Source: Chryseobacterium artocarpi (lineage in GTDB: Bacteria; Bacteroidota; Bacteroidia; Flavobacteriales; Weeksellaceae). From it: 64,000 bases of DNA. This document shows positions 36,546 through 44,299 of the stretch, one piece after another; within the stretch, counting starts at the first letter, position 1; each line of letters begins with the position of its first letter. The DNA is taken from assembly GCF_001684975.1 (NCBI RefSeq), contig NZ_MAYH01000048.1:248001-312000 (forward strand). The letters are read 5' to 3'. The notes beneath the pieces were generated by a model that made no database searches, had not been told where the DNA came from, and worked only from the letters and a program-made list of their open reading frames with translations. Both the position numbers and the translations under genes were made by a program.

Positions 36546-36690
36546 GCAACCTCTTTTTAAAATATATGGAATGAGAAAGGATGGAAATATTTTAAAATGT
36601 GGTTGCTCCATACACGCAAAAATGCGTTTCCGACCAAAGGGAGGAATTGCATTTTTGCCACCTGATTTTCATCAGGCAACTTTTATGGGT
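36546..36690. other. three consecutive hairpins between converging genes
   Basis: Hairpin 1: GCAACC + TTTTAAAATAT (36546-36565) pairs with ATATTTTAAAA + GGTTGC (36587-36606) around a 21-base loop. Hairpin 2: GCAAAAATGC (36616-36625) pairs with GCATTTTTGC (36649-36658). Hairpin 3: CCTGAT-tttc-ATCAGG within 36655-36680 includes the ThiF stop. Some of this is likely a bidirectional terminator, but the amount of structure is unusual. Confidence 0.55.
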
Positions 36691-37505
36691 TGAGAATTGA
36701 AGTTTTTGAGATTTAGAAAAAAGCCTCTGTTTTCGGTCATTCCGTTCCTGAATAGATTCCACAAAAGAGAACCTCCCATTTGAGCCAAAGTAGAATTAAT
36801 AAATAGGTCTTGTTTTTCCAGAGCTTCAGCCAAACTACAACTTGGAGTATCGTCTTCCGTTTCCGATTGTTTTAGTAGTGTTCCAAATTCGTCTGTTATA
36901 AATTTTAGTTTTGATACAGTTTCAAATTTTTTAGAATCAGGCTGTCTAATATCCCCTATCGTCGAGAGCAAAACCTGTCCACTAAATTTACTGTTTCCGA
37001 AATCCATCCAATACTTAGCAGTGTTGCCATACAGATAAGTAGTGTCGAGAGTTCTTAAAACATCTGCAATTTCAAATCTTGTTTGTACATTGTCCACACA
37101 GGATACAAAAATATTTGCAGTCAGGCTGTGAGAGATTTTACCGAATTCATCTTTACGAAATCTATGATTTTCCGCTTTCCAATTTGTTCCAAAAAATCTG
37201 TTTGTTCTGTTGATTAGAGCTGTCGCCTTGTAAAGCCCCAATTCACTTTCCGCAAAAAGCTGTCTGCCAAGATTCGGTTCTTCAACTTTATCATCATCCC
37301 ACAAACGAACAAAAAATCCCGGATGTTCCAGTTCAGTTAAAGCGTGATTAATTCTTCCCAAAACAGTAAGCATTTGTGAACCTGTTCCTCCTGCTCCAAT
37401 CAAGTTTATAGTTATTGGGTTTGTAGGCTGAATAAAATTGTTGAATGTAAAATGTACTTTAGGTTTGCTATTTATATCGAAAACATTATCTTTTTTAAAT
37501 TCCAT
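36672..37505 (-). CDS. PRTRC system ThiF-family protein
   Basis: 277 residues from the ATG at 37503-37505. That start codon overlaps the stop of protein B (TAATG), and a longer frame upstream runs inside B. The Rossmann core is visible: INLIGAGGTGSQM, a D-acceptor FVRLWDDDKVEEPNLGRQLF, and SCVDNVQTRFEI, as in ThiF/MoeB/E1-type adenylyltransferases. The usual Cys4 zinc site is not apparent. It is the last gene of the minus-strand PRTRC run. In known family members ThiF activates a C-terminal glycine of a ubiquitin-like partner; whether PRTRC C is such a partner is unproven. Confidence 0.88.
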   Translation of the reverse strand: MEFKKDNVFDINSKPKVHFTFNNFIQPTNPITINLIGAGGTGSQMLTVLGRINHALTELEHPGFFVRLWDDDKVEEPNLGRQLFAESELGLYKATALINRTNRFFGTNWKAENHRFRKDEFGKISHSLTANIFVSCVDNVQTRFEIADVLRTLDTTYLYGNTAKYWMDFGNSKFSGQVLLSTIGDIRQPDSKKFETVSKLKFITDEFGTLLKQSETEDDTPSCSLAEALEKQDLFINSTLAQMGGSLLWNLFRNGMTENRGFFLNLKNFNSQPIKVA

Positions 37506-38251
37506 TACAATAGATTTTTTAATTTGAGATTTGACTTGATTAACACATCGTTTGGAAAAGGCTTCTGATTTTTGATAAGTTCTTTCCAAAGATTAACACA
37601 ATTACCATTAATTGGGTTATGATTAAACATTAAATGGCTGAAATAAGAATTGAAAAAATTGTATTCCCAAGTTTCAATAAACTCTTCGAGAGAGGAAGAT
37701 TTTTTAATTCTTGCGTTGACAGTCCCCATACATACACTTCCACTACTATTAACATTAAAAAATGGTGCGTGAAACAGTTCAGTGTTTTCATTTGGACGTA
37801 GGTCATCATCTAGTGCATAGATTTTCAGATGCTGTTTATCCGCACACCATAATAGTGCAGGAACTTTTGCTGTTCCATTTGGAATATTTAAATCTTTGAC
37901 AAAATAAAGTTCTCGTTCCCCACTTTCTGTAAACCATATCACCTTTCCGTTTTCGGTATTGTCGATAGAAAGTATATTTGAAGATAGTACACCTTTAGGT
38001 TTTAGAAATTCTTTTTCTTTCCGATTCTGAACATTTAGTTTTTTTGCCAAATTTTTGGCTTCATTGACTGTTAATGGATGGGCATTTAATGGGTTTCCAT
38101 TTTCATCCATATCAAAATATTCGACATAGGTTTCTGAAACTCTTTCATCACTCTCGTAAAAAACCAATGCGCATTTTGGATGATAAAGCATTCCAAAGTC
38201 ATTTGTTATATCCAAGACCTCACTATCTTGCTCATTACTTCTATTCTTCAT
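37505..38251 (-). CDS. PRTRC system protein B
   Basis: 248 residues from ATG 38251 (MKNRSNEQDSEVLDI). A longer frame starts with TTG at 38284 inside the previous gene. Contents fit PRTRC protein B: LYHPKCALVFYES, KVPALLWCADKQHLKIYAL, FHAPFFNVNSSGSVCMGTVNARI and a late FFNSYFSHLMFNHNPINGNCVNLWKEL. Function unknown; the cassette is defined by co-occurrence. It is coupled to ThiF through a TAATG overlap. Confidence 0.85.
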   Translation of the reverse strand: MKNRSNEQDSEVLDITNDFGMLYHPKCALVFYESDERVSETYVEYFDMDENGNPLNAHPLTVNEAKNLAKKLNVQNRKEKEFLKPKGVLSSNILSIDNTENGKVIWFTESGERELYFVKDLNIPNGTAKVPALLWCADKQHLKIYALDDDLRPNENTELFHAPFFNVNSSGSVCMGTVNARIKKSSSLEEFIETWEYNFFNSYFSHLMFNHNPINGNCVNLWKELIKNQKPFPNDVLIKSNLKLKNLL

Positions 38252-38261
38252 ATCTAACTTT

Positions 38262-39452
38262 TTATTGATTGGAATAATCCTCAAACACTTTCGCTAACCG
38301 ATTGATAATCTCAAAAACAGAATTTTCAAAATCGAGACTATCACCCGAAACATTACTACCATTGAAAATTTTATAGATAATTGGTTCTTGAATATCTCCA
38401 TACTGATTGAACTCATTGTTTACAGTATCTACGATGTTATCATACACCCATCCCCTGCTGTCAGCAAAAAATGACACATATTTTTCTATCGAAATAACAG
38501 TTTCATCATCTTCATAATTATCTTCATCAAAATCTTTCAGCTCGGTATTGTTGTTTAGGTAAACATTTCTATAGATACGTTCGTTTGGAAAATTGATAAA
38601 TAGTTCAAAAGCTTTTTGGGCAATCTCCAAGCATTCTTTTTCAAAATCTCCGTAAGGCTTAAATGATTCAATACGATTTTGAAAAAAATTAAGATTTTCA
38701 ACATTCGAAATCTTCTGTTCCATAAAATCCCCAATGACCTCAGCTTTCTTCAACTGCTTTTTATAGATTGAATCTTCATCCAATTCCTCGTCTTGGTCAA
38801 GCCAATCCTCAAGCATTTCGTACAACCAAAACAGATAAGAACTTTCCTGCCTGTAATATGGAATATCTACGCTTTGATACAAGTAGGTACAAACCGATAA
38901 TAATAGTTGAGCCGTTTTTCTGTCTTTTCTACTGTGGAGCATTTTATAAAGAGGCACGACAGGTATATAGAATAAGGTCATTCCTGTGTTACATCTTTCC
39001 TCACTTACAAAGTAAATATCATTTCCCTTTTTCTTTAAAGTGATGTCCTGCCAATTTTTTATCTTCTTTTTTATTTGCTTTTGAGAATGGAAAAAGGATA
39101 AACTCAAATTATAGGGAAATTCCAAATTAGTATGTACAAATTGAGAAATATTATAATGTTCAGACATTTGGGAAAGGGATTTAAAAAAATCCCTCTCCAT
39201 CTTGTTTTTCTTTCTTTGACTTAGTGAATTTGCCATTTCATTTTCTTTCAGCTTTGGTAAAAAAGTTGTTTTTAGAAAAGCATTGGAATTTGATTCAGCG
39301 GAACGGATTTTCTTTTGTCTCTTTGGATTTCCGAACTGTCCTTGTCCTGCTTCATCCACTTCATAAATTCTCCTACCTGTCGATGAAGCCGTTTTTGCTT
39401 TTGTTCTTCGGGGAGTAGTATTTTTCCTGATATTACATTCTTTTGCATTCAT
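38262..39452 (-). CDS. PRTRC-associated large protein (F-position), unknown function
   Basis: 396 residues. A basic, disordered N-terminal ~85 residues is followed by a helical domain with YIPVVPLYKMLHSRKDRKTAQLLLSVCTYLYQ and a very acidic stretch (ELKDFDEDNYEDDETVIS). It lies between proteins C and B, where PRTRC cassettes carry a larger protein; identity with family F could not be shown. No signal peptide. Ten bases separate it from B. Confidence 0.6.
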   Translation of the reverse strand: MNAKECNIRKNTTPRRTKAKTASSTGRRIYEVDEAGQGQFGNPKRQKKIRSAESNSNAFLKTTFLPKLKENEMANSLSQRKKNKMERDFFKSLSQMSEHYNISQFVHTNLEFPYNLSLSFFHSQKQIKKKIKNWQDITLKKKGNDIYFVSEERCNTGMTLFYIPVVPLYKMLHSRKDRKTAQLLLSVCTYLYQSVDIPYYRQESSYLFWLYEMLEDWLDQDEELDEDSIYKKQLKKAEVIGDFMEQKISNVENLNFFQNRIESFKPYGDFEKECLEIAQKAFELFINFPNERIYRNVYLNNNTELKDFDEDNYEDDETVISIEKYVSFFADSRGWVYDNIVDTVNNEFNQYGDIQEPIIYKIFNGSNVSGDSLDFENSVFEIINRLAKVFEDYSNQ

Positions 39453-39484
39453 AAATATTTACTGAAATTAAAAAAGTTGAAACA

Positions 39485-39703
39485 TTATCCTTTTGTTCCC
39501 ATAACACTTTCAAACTGATACTGAACAGCATCGTCTTTTATTTGAGGTGCGGAGACTTTAGCAGTTGTAAGGATCGGATAAGTATTTGCATAAAAATTCA
39601 TTACTGCTTCCACACTCCATTTTGGTTCGGGGTCAGTTAAACGGATTTCCTGTCCGTTATCTTTCAAAATAAAAACTCTATCTAATTGCTTTGCGAGTAA
39701 CAT
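39485..39703 (-). CDS. PRTRC system protein C
   Basis: 72 residues. The sequence RVFILKDNGQEIRLTDPEPK, followed by SVEAVMNFYANTYPILTTAKV, is typical of PRTRC C. The C-terminus QYQFESVMGTKG ends in a Lys-Gly; small size and a terminal glycine recall ubiquitin-like proteins handled by ThiF-type enzymes, but that link is inference. It sits 11 bases downstream of protein E and 32 bases upstream of the large protein. Confidence 0.85.
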   Translation of the reverse strand: MLLAKQLDRVFILKDNGQEIRLTDPEPKWSVEAVMNFYANTYPILTTAKVSAPQIKDDAVQYQFESVMGTKG

Positions 39704-39714
39704 AATTAAGATTG

Positions 39715-40266
39715 TTAAGGATTAGAAATTTGTTGTGCTTGTTGTGGTTCAGTAAACAAATTATGAGCGAAATGAGCCTCATATTCATCCTGTTTTTTTC
39801 TTATGACGTCCACATACTGTGGAAATTCAGAAACTTTGGGAAGCGTTGACCAAGCTTCTTTATGTTTTCCCTCTGATGCAAGTTGCTCAGCTTTCTGTAA
39901 GGCATCATTATATTTTTTGTCTTTCCCCTCTTTCTCTTTCTTCTCCTTATCTGATTTTTCCTTTTCCATTGCCGATTTTTTCTTTGCTTCCTCAACCTGT
40001 TTCATAAAGCCCTCCATATCTACCATTAATCCCGATACAGTTTGCAAAGGATTTGCTACTTTTTCGAAAAACCCATTATCTAATTCTTCGGCAGTCCCTC
40101 TCAAATTAAGAGGTGGAATTAATTTTCTTGCTTTGTCTCCACATTGCTCATTAATGAGCAATATGGATAATACGAAGCCACTTTCCTCTGTTGCACGGAG
40201 CGTCAACTGTAAATCACCTGTTAGATTTAATTTAACAATCTGTCTAAAAAAATTGGTCTGTACCAT
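39715..40266 (-). CDS. PRTRC system protein E
   Basis: 183 residues. N-terminal FRQIVKLNLTGDLQLTLRA, then GDKARKLIPPLNLRGTAEELDNGFF, fit protein E. A Lys/Glu-rich coiled coil (about 95-135) and a helical hairpin-like region with YNDALQKAEQLASEGKHKEAW follow. The opposite strand shows a long open frame that is only a shadow of this codon composition. Function unknown. Confidence 0.85.
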   Translation of the reverse strand: MVQTNFFRQIVKLNLTGDLQLTLRATEESGFVLSILLINEQCGDKARKLIPPLNLRGTAEELDNGFFEKVANPLQTVSGLMVDMEGFMKQVEEAKKKSAMEKEKSDKEKKEKEGKDKKYNDALQKAEQLASEGKHKEAWSTLPKVSEFPQYVDVIRKKQDEYEAHFAHNLFTEPQQAQQISNP

Positions 40267-40280
40267 AATTTAAATTGGTG

Positions 40281-40712
40281 TTAGTATGTTAATTGTTTCA
40301 ATGAAAACTTGATTGTCCAATATTCTTCTCCCAAGTGCTTTTCAAAAGCATTGTAAATAGCAGTGCCATCATTAAAAACCTGCATTTGATAATTCCTCAA
40401 AATAAAATCCAAAGGTTTTAGTTCGCTTATTTCATCATCGTCAGTCTCGACAAAAAAAATTTGCTTTTCAGAAAACCACTCTTTTAATTCGGGGAATCTA
40501 TCATCTGAAAATCGAAAAAAATCAATTGCTTCATCTTTGTAGTTAAGCCATTTAAAAAAGTCATCAGTTTTAAAAGGCTCGACTGCATCAAGCCGTTCCT
40601 TACAGATTTGTTTCCATTGTTCTGTTGTGTGAATAATTGCAAAATCAGAGAATTCACTGTTATCAATTGATTTGATAAAAAGGTAATCTGTTGGTGTAAG
40701 GGATATTTTCAT
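40281..40712 (-). CDS. hypothetical protein of the PRTRC operon
   Basis: 143 residues, acidic, with many aromatic residues. It has a helix-strand layout (SEFSDFAIIHTTEQWKQICKERLDAV) and no recognised family. Gaps of 14-17 bases to its neighbours place it in the same operon between SSB and protein E. Confidence 0.6.
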   Translation of the reverse strand: MKISLTPTDYLFIKSIDNSEFSDFAIIHTTEQWKQICKERLDAVEPFKTDDFFKWLNYKDEAIDFFRFSDDRFPELKEWFSEKQIFFVETDDDEISELKPLDFILRNYQMQVFNDGTAIYNAFEKHLGEEYWTIKFSLKQLTY

Positions 40713-40729
40713 TATTTAAAAATTTAAAA

Positions 40730-41131
40730 TTAAAAAGGTAGATCATCATCTTTATCTTCAAGTAAAGCTTTTGAGTTCTGTGGCTGTGAACTTGAGGTAT
40801 TGTCAATTACACTATCTGACTTAAATCCTCCACCGTGAACTTTGATAAGTGAAGTAAGAAAATTCAATCCTGAACGAATTTCTCCATCTTTGCCAATCCA
40901 AGCACTTGCGCTCGGTTTACCAGTCAACTCAACTAAAGTACCTTTAGTAAGAATTTTTGCCACATTTGAACTAATCCAATATGAGCAGTTGTAGAATGTA
41001 GTTTGGTCTACTCTTTCTCCTTGTTTGTTTTTATAACTATCATTGATAGCTACTGAAAAGTTTACAACTTTTTTGTCGTTTGCTAATGCGTTAACTTCTG
41101 CGTTTTTTGTAATTCTGCCTACGATGTTCAT
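40730..41131 (-). CDS. ssb: single-stranded DNA-binding protein of the element
   Basis: 133 residues. OB-fold signature MNIVGRITKNAEVNALANDKKVVNFSVAIND, NCSYWISSNVAKILTKGTLVELTGKPSASAWIGKDG, then a flexible linker and the acidic tip KDDDLPF that binds partner proteins in SSB. It is not the housekeeping SSB by context. It heads the PRTRC operon. SSB protects single strands during conjugation or replication, consistent with the nearby origin and primase. Its upstream region holds repeat copy 3. Confidence 0.9.
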   Translation of the reverse strand: MNIVGRITKNAEVNALANDKKVVNFSVAINDSYKNKQGERVDQTTFYNCSYWISSNVAKILTKGTLVELTGKPSASAWIGKDGEIRSGLNFLTSLIKVHGGGFKSDSVIDNTSSSQPQNSKALLEDKDDDLPF

Positions 41132-41326
41132 AATTTTTGATTTAAATGTTAATAATTATTATTGTTGTGTAAATTTTTTTCGAGTGAATTGATTTGGTAT
41201 CGAGGACACTCGTTTTTCTTTTTTTTATTTTTCCATATTGGAAAAGACTTTATTTTTTGATTTTTATAATAATTCCGAAGATGTCAATGAGCGTTTTTGA
41301 ATTGATTCGTATAACTGAGGTCGCTG

Positions 41327-41534
41327 TTTTTCTTTGCCTATGATTATAGAAAAGAAGATGGTACACAAAACCCTATCCCATCAAAGAAGTAGAAGAAAAT
41401 TGTTACTAGGGCTTGAAATTTTTTTGTCCGGAGGATTTAGGAGTGTCTGAAAATAATCTTGTAGCTGGCGAAAAGATTTTTTTAGAAACCCAAAAAGATT
41501 TTTTTGAGTGAAAGCTTCTGTTCTACATTTGCAA
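41327..41534. repeat. intergenic repeat, copy 3 of 3
   Basis: Starts TTTTTCTTTGC (41327), has GAAATTTTTTTGTCCG near 41413, GGAGGATTTAGGAGTGTCTG, then AAAAGATTTTTTT twice near 41470-41512, and ends TACATTTGCAA (41524-41534). It is upstream of the minus-strand ssb gene, and the promoter box points toward the replication origin. Confidence 0.75.
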
Positions 41535-41812
41535 CAGTAAAAACAAAACAACAGTTAGACTAATTCAAAAAATGTTTATTAACTATCTCAAATACTGTAA
41601 AAATCAAAGGACTGTATCTGTTTACAATAGTTTATAACAGATAGTACATAAGATGTAAAGTATGTGAAAAATTATCTTTTTTTTTTCCTTATAAGCAAAA
41701 CATCCTACTAAAATCCTTTTAAATAAAAAATTAACTTTTATTTACTTTTATAAATACTTTTATAAATTATAGGTACTAAGCTTTCACAAGTGTTTTACTC
41801 CATTTACTCAAT

Positions 41813-42084
41813 GAGTGCTTTTCCGATATTGACATCAGTGCCTTTCCGAGTTTCAAATAAGTGCTTTTCCTAAATACTTACTTAAATCAGATGAGTGCTT
41901 TTCCGAAGTTAAAGGAGCTTAGAGTAAAACTTATTCACAATCCTTGTAACTATTTAGTAAAAAGGAGCGCTTTTCCGAATTCTTATCTATTCTCGCAAAA
42001 TTTTAAGTCTATAATCTAAAATGATGAGTGCTTTTCCGAATTTGTGATGAGCGCTTTTCCGAGATAGAATGAGTGCTTTTCCGA
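41813..42084. other. iteron-type replication origin with DnaA box
   Basis: Eight direct copies of a 14-base unit close to GAGTGCTTTTCCGA begin at 41813, 41836, 41859, 41893, 41965, 42026, 42049 and 42071. Five are identical or differ by one base, and neighbours are often 22-23 bases apart, two helical turns. TTATTCACA at 41931-41939, between copies 4 and 5, fits the DnaA box TTATNCACA. An AT-rich stretch with repeated CTTTTATAAAT lies just before (about 41690-41775). This is the layout of theta-replicating iteron plasmids. A Rep-like gene lies 3 kb away. Confidence 0.82.
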
Positions 42085-42313
42085 AATAGAAGAAAAGAGT
42101 TTCAAAATTGTCCTGACTTACCATTAATACAATCGCAACAAGCCATAAATAGTCTTTCAATAATCATAGTAATCATTTTGAATAGTCTTCTTAATAGCAC
42201 TAATCATTTTATAACTTCTTAAAAAGTCAAAGTGATGATAAAAGCAGCGGTTATTTCTATCATAAACCACTATTACTGAATTTTGCAAAGACATTTCCAA
42301 AAATTGATTTCTA

Positions 42314-43111
42314 ATGAGAAACAAATTTCTACTACTACTTTTTATTGCTTTCAGTGCATATACTTACTCACAGGTTGGAATCAACACTTCATCACCGGAG
42401 ACAACTTTTGAGGTTGTTGGTAAAGGAGACGACTTAAGTCATTACGACGGTATTCTTCCTCCCCGAATCTCAGGTAATCAATTATCTAAGAAAACATATA
42501 CCTCTTCAAAAAAAGGTACAGTGATATTCGTTACTAATCCTCCAACGGTTTTGGCTGGGCAAGTCATCAATATTTTAGAAGCCGGTTTATATTACTTTGA
42601 CGGAAACAATTGGCAATCACTTTCAAAAGATACCGATCCCATAGAATATTATATATCATTAAGACTAGACTCTGAAAGTACCTCAGCTTTAGCAGCCGAA
42701 TCAAAGTGGTCAGAACCAAGAGATCAATGGGGTAACATCAACAATTATAAAACCTCTACAAAATACTACACGGTTGGAACTAAAAATTATGGTGACCTAA
42801 AAGGGTTTATTACATTCAGGAAAATTCAAGGTATTGTAAATGTTCGTTTTCAAATCTACAGACCTTATGGAGCTGGATCGGTTAGTGAAAATGTTTTTAT
42901 AAATATTGGAGACATATTTAGCGATATAGGCTACATCCCTAATCAGATTGTTTTGCTACATAATGAAAATTCGACCCAGTATTTTCCCGCTTTACTTGAA
43001 AATTTTTCTTTGCAAATACCATTTAGTTCAATGAACTTAATATCGGCTTCGTCATATACCTATGGAGAAGTTCAGGGGTATTCTAATTGGAGAAAACCAT
43101 ATTTAAAGTAA
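42314..43111 (+). CDS. secreted surface protein, first of a pair
   Basis: 265 residues. Signal peptide (MRNKFLLLLFIAFSAYTYSQ), then the VGINTSSPETTFEVVGKGDDLSHYDGILPPRI start common to Flavobacteria surface and tail-fibre-like proteins. About 105 N-terminal residues match the next gene; the C-terminal ~150 are different and not recognised. A promoter-like AATTTTGC lies upstream near 42280. It is carried between the origin and the primase/rep genes, so it looks like cargo. Confidence 0.65.
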   Translation: MRNKFLLLLFIAFSAYTYSQVGINTSSPETTFEVVGKGDDLSHYDGILPPRISGNQLSKKTYTSSKKGTVIFVTNPPTVLAGQVINILEAGLYYFDGNNWQSLSKDTDPIEYYISLRLDSESTSALAAESKWSEPRDQWGNINNYKTSTKYYTVGTKNYGDLKGFITFRKIQGIVNVRFQIYRPYGAGSVSENVFINIGDIFSDIGYIPNQIVLLHNENSTQYFPALLENFSLQIPFSSMNLISASSYTYGEVQGYSNWRKPYLK

Positions 43112-43150
43112 GATTCTAAAAACCACAATGAATTAAAATCAAAAAACAAA

Positions 43151-44245
43151 ATGAAAAACAATTTTCTAAAATTAGCTTTATTATTAGTAACCACTCATTT
43201 ATTTTCACAGGTCGGTATTAATACTCAGAGTCCGAAAGCTACCTTAGAAGTAGTTGGAAAGCCAAATGACATCAATCATTATGATGGAATTATTCCACCC
43301 CGAATCACAGGTGACTTGTTAGCTGCAAAAATCTTTTCTTTTGAACAAAAAGGAGCTTTAGTTTTTGTGACGACACCAGCTTCTAACTTAACTGGTCAAG
43401 TAATTAATCTTGAAAGGTCAGGGCTTTACTGTTTTGATGGTCAACAATGGATTCCTGTCCTGCAAAGTGATCCATTAGAAATTGTTGCACTACGAGGTAA
43501 CACTTCTTCGGTTAAATTAATCGTAAAAAACAACCTGGAACTTGATTTTGACCAAAAAGAAAATTACATATTAGGAAAGTCTAGAAGCACAATTACAGGT
43601 GATTACAACTCTATTTACGCTACAGATTCAAACATTACGTCAGGAAAGGGAAATTCAGCAAGCGCCTATGCGATGTCTCAAGGCGAGATCACTGGTAAAT
43701 TGAATTACGGAGCTGGAGTATCAGCCTTAAATGGAATTGCTAACGGAGTAATTTCGGGAAACAGAAACATCGGGATTGGTGCCGGAGCGATGTCGTATAT
43801 TACTTCAGGGAATGATAACATATCAATAGGCTATTTATCAGGAACAGGAAACAGAACGGGTTCCAATAATGTATTTATTGGAGTTGGTGCTGGTAGCCCA
43901 GCAGCCGGAAATAGAAGTATCAGTAATAAATTGGCGATCCATTCTACTCCTGTAACAACTAATGCTAATAATTTTTGGGATAGTATTACAAATAACTATA
44001 CCGATTATAAGTTTGCTTTAATCTCTGGTGACTTCTCTGAGAGATGGTTAAATATCAATGGAAAATTAAGTGTCACTCCCTCCCAAATGCCAGATGCAGA
44101 CGGAGATTCGTCATACACAAAAAAAGTGGTTGCAAGGGCTGACGGTTCATTTGGATTTGCAACTGAAGTTATCCCTCCACCACCTACAAATGGAACATTC
44201 ATACTAAAAAGCGTAAATGGATTACCTGAATGGGTAATACAATAA
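43151..44245 (+). CDS. secreted surface protein with YadA-like head repeats, second of a pair
   Basis: 364 residues. Signal peptide (LALLLVTTHLFSQ), shared N-terminal domain with the preceding gene (VGINTQSPKATLEVVGK...YDGIIPPRITG), then a repeat region (about 155-270) of short turns rich in Gly/Asn/Ser/Ala such as SGNRNIGIGAGAMS and TGSNNVFIGVGAGS. This matches the left-handed beta-roll head repeats of YadA-type adhesins. It ends with a FILKSVNGLPEWV-type segment found in phage-tail-like and surface proteins. A role in attachment or mating-pair contact is possible. Confidence 0.65.
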   Translation: MKNNFLKLALLLVTTHLFSQVGINTQSPKATLEVVGKPNDINHYDGIIPPRITGDLLAAKIFSFEQKGALVFVTTPASNLTGQVINLERSGLYCFDGQQWIPVLQSDPLEIVALRGNTSSVKLIVKNNLELDFDQKENYILGKSRSTITGDYNSIYATDSNITSGKGNSASAYAMSQGEITGKLNYGAGVSALNGIANGVISGNRNIGIGAGAMSYITSGNDNISIGYLSGTGNRTGSNNVFIGVGAGSPAAGNRSISNKLAIHSTPVTTNANNFWDSITNNYTDYKFALISGDFSERWLNINGKLSVTPSQMPDADGDSSYTKKVVARADGSFGFATEVIPPPPTNGTFILKSVNGLPEWVIQ

Positions 44246-44258
44246 ATAAAAGTTTTAA

Positions 44259-44290
44259 ATAAACCGCTACTAAATTTAGTAGCGGTTTAT
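44259..44290. terminator. perfect 32-base palindromic terminator
   Basis: Arms ATAAACCGCTACTAAA and TTTAGTAGCGGTTTAT meet without a gap (44259-44290). It lies between the surface protein gene (+) and the primase gene (-) and can end both transcripts. The arms resemble those of the terminator after dnaK. Confidence 0.85.
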
Positions 44291-44299
44291 TCAAAATAA

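Noticed and set aside
39803..40273. Long plus-strand open frame opposite PRTRC protein E
   Set aside because: Serine/phenylalanine-rich shadow caused by the Lys/Glu-rich coding strand of protein E; no family similarity and the minus-strand gene fits the operon.
34867..41534. TAnnTTTGCAA boxes as CTnDOT-type attachment sites (GTAnnTTTGC)
   Set aside because: The same sequence class is the Bacteroidetes -7 promoter box, the copies are internal to the element and away from the integrase, and no matching element ends were seen.
41813..42084. CRISPR array
   Set aside because: Units are 14 bases, uneven in spacing, with no cas genes; the pattern fits iterons with a DnaA box.
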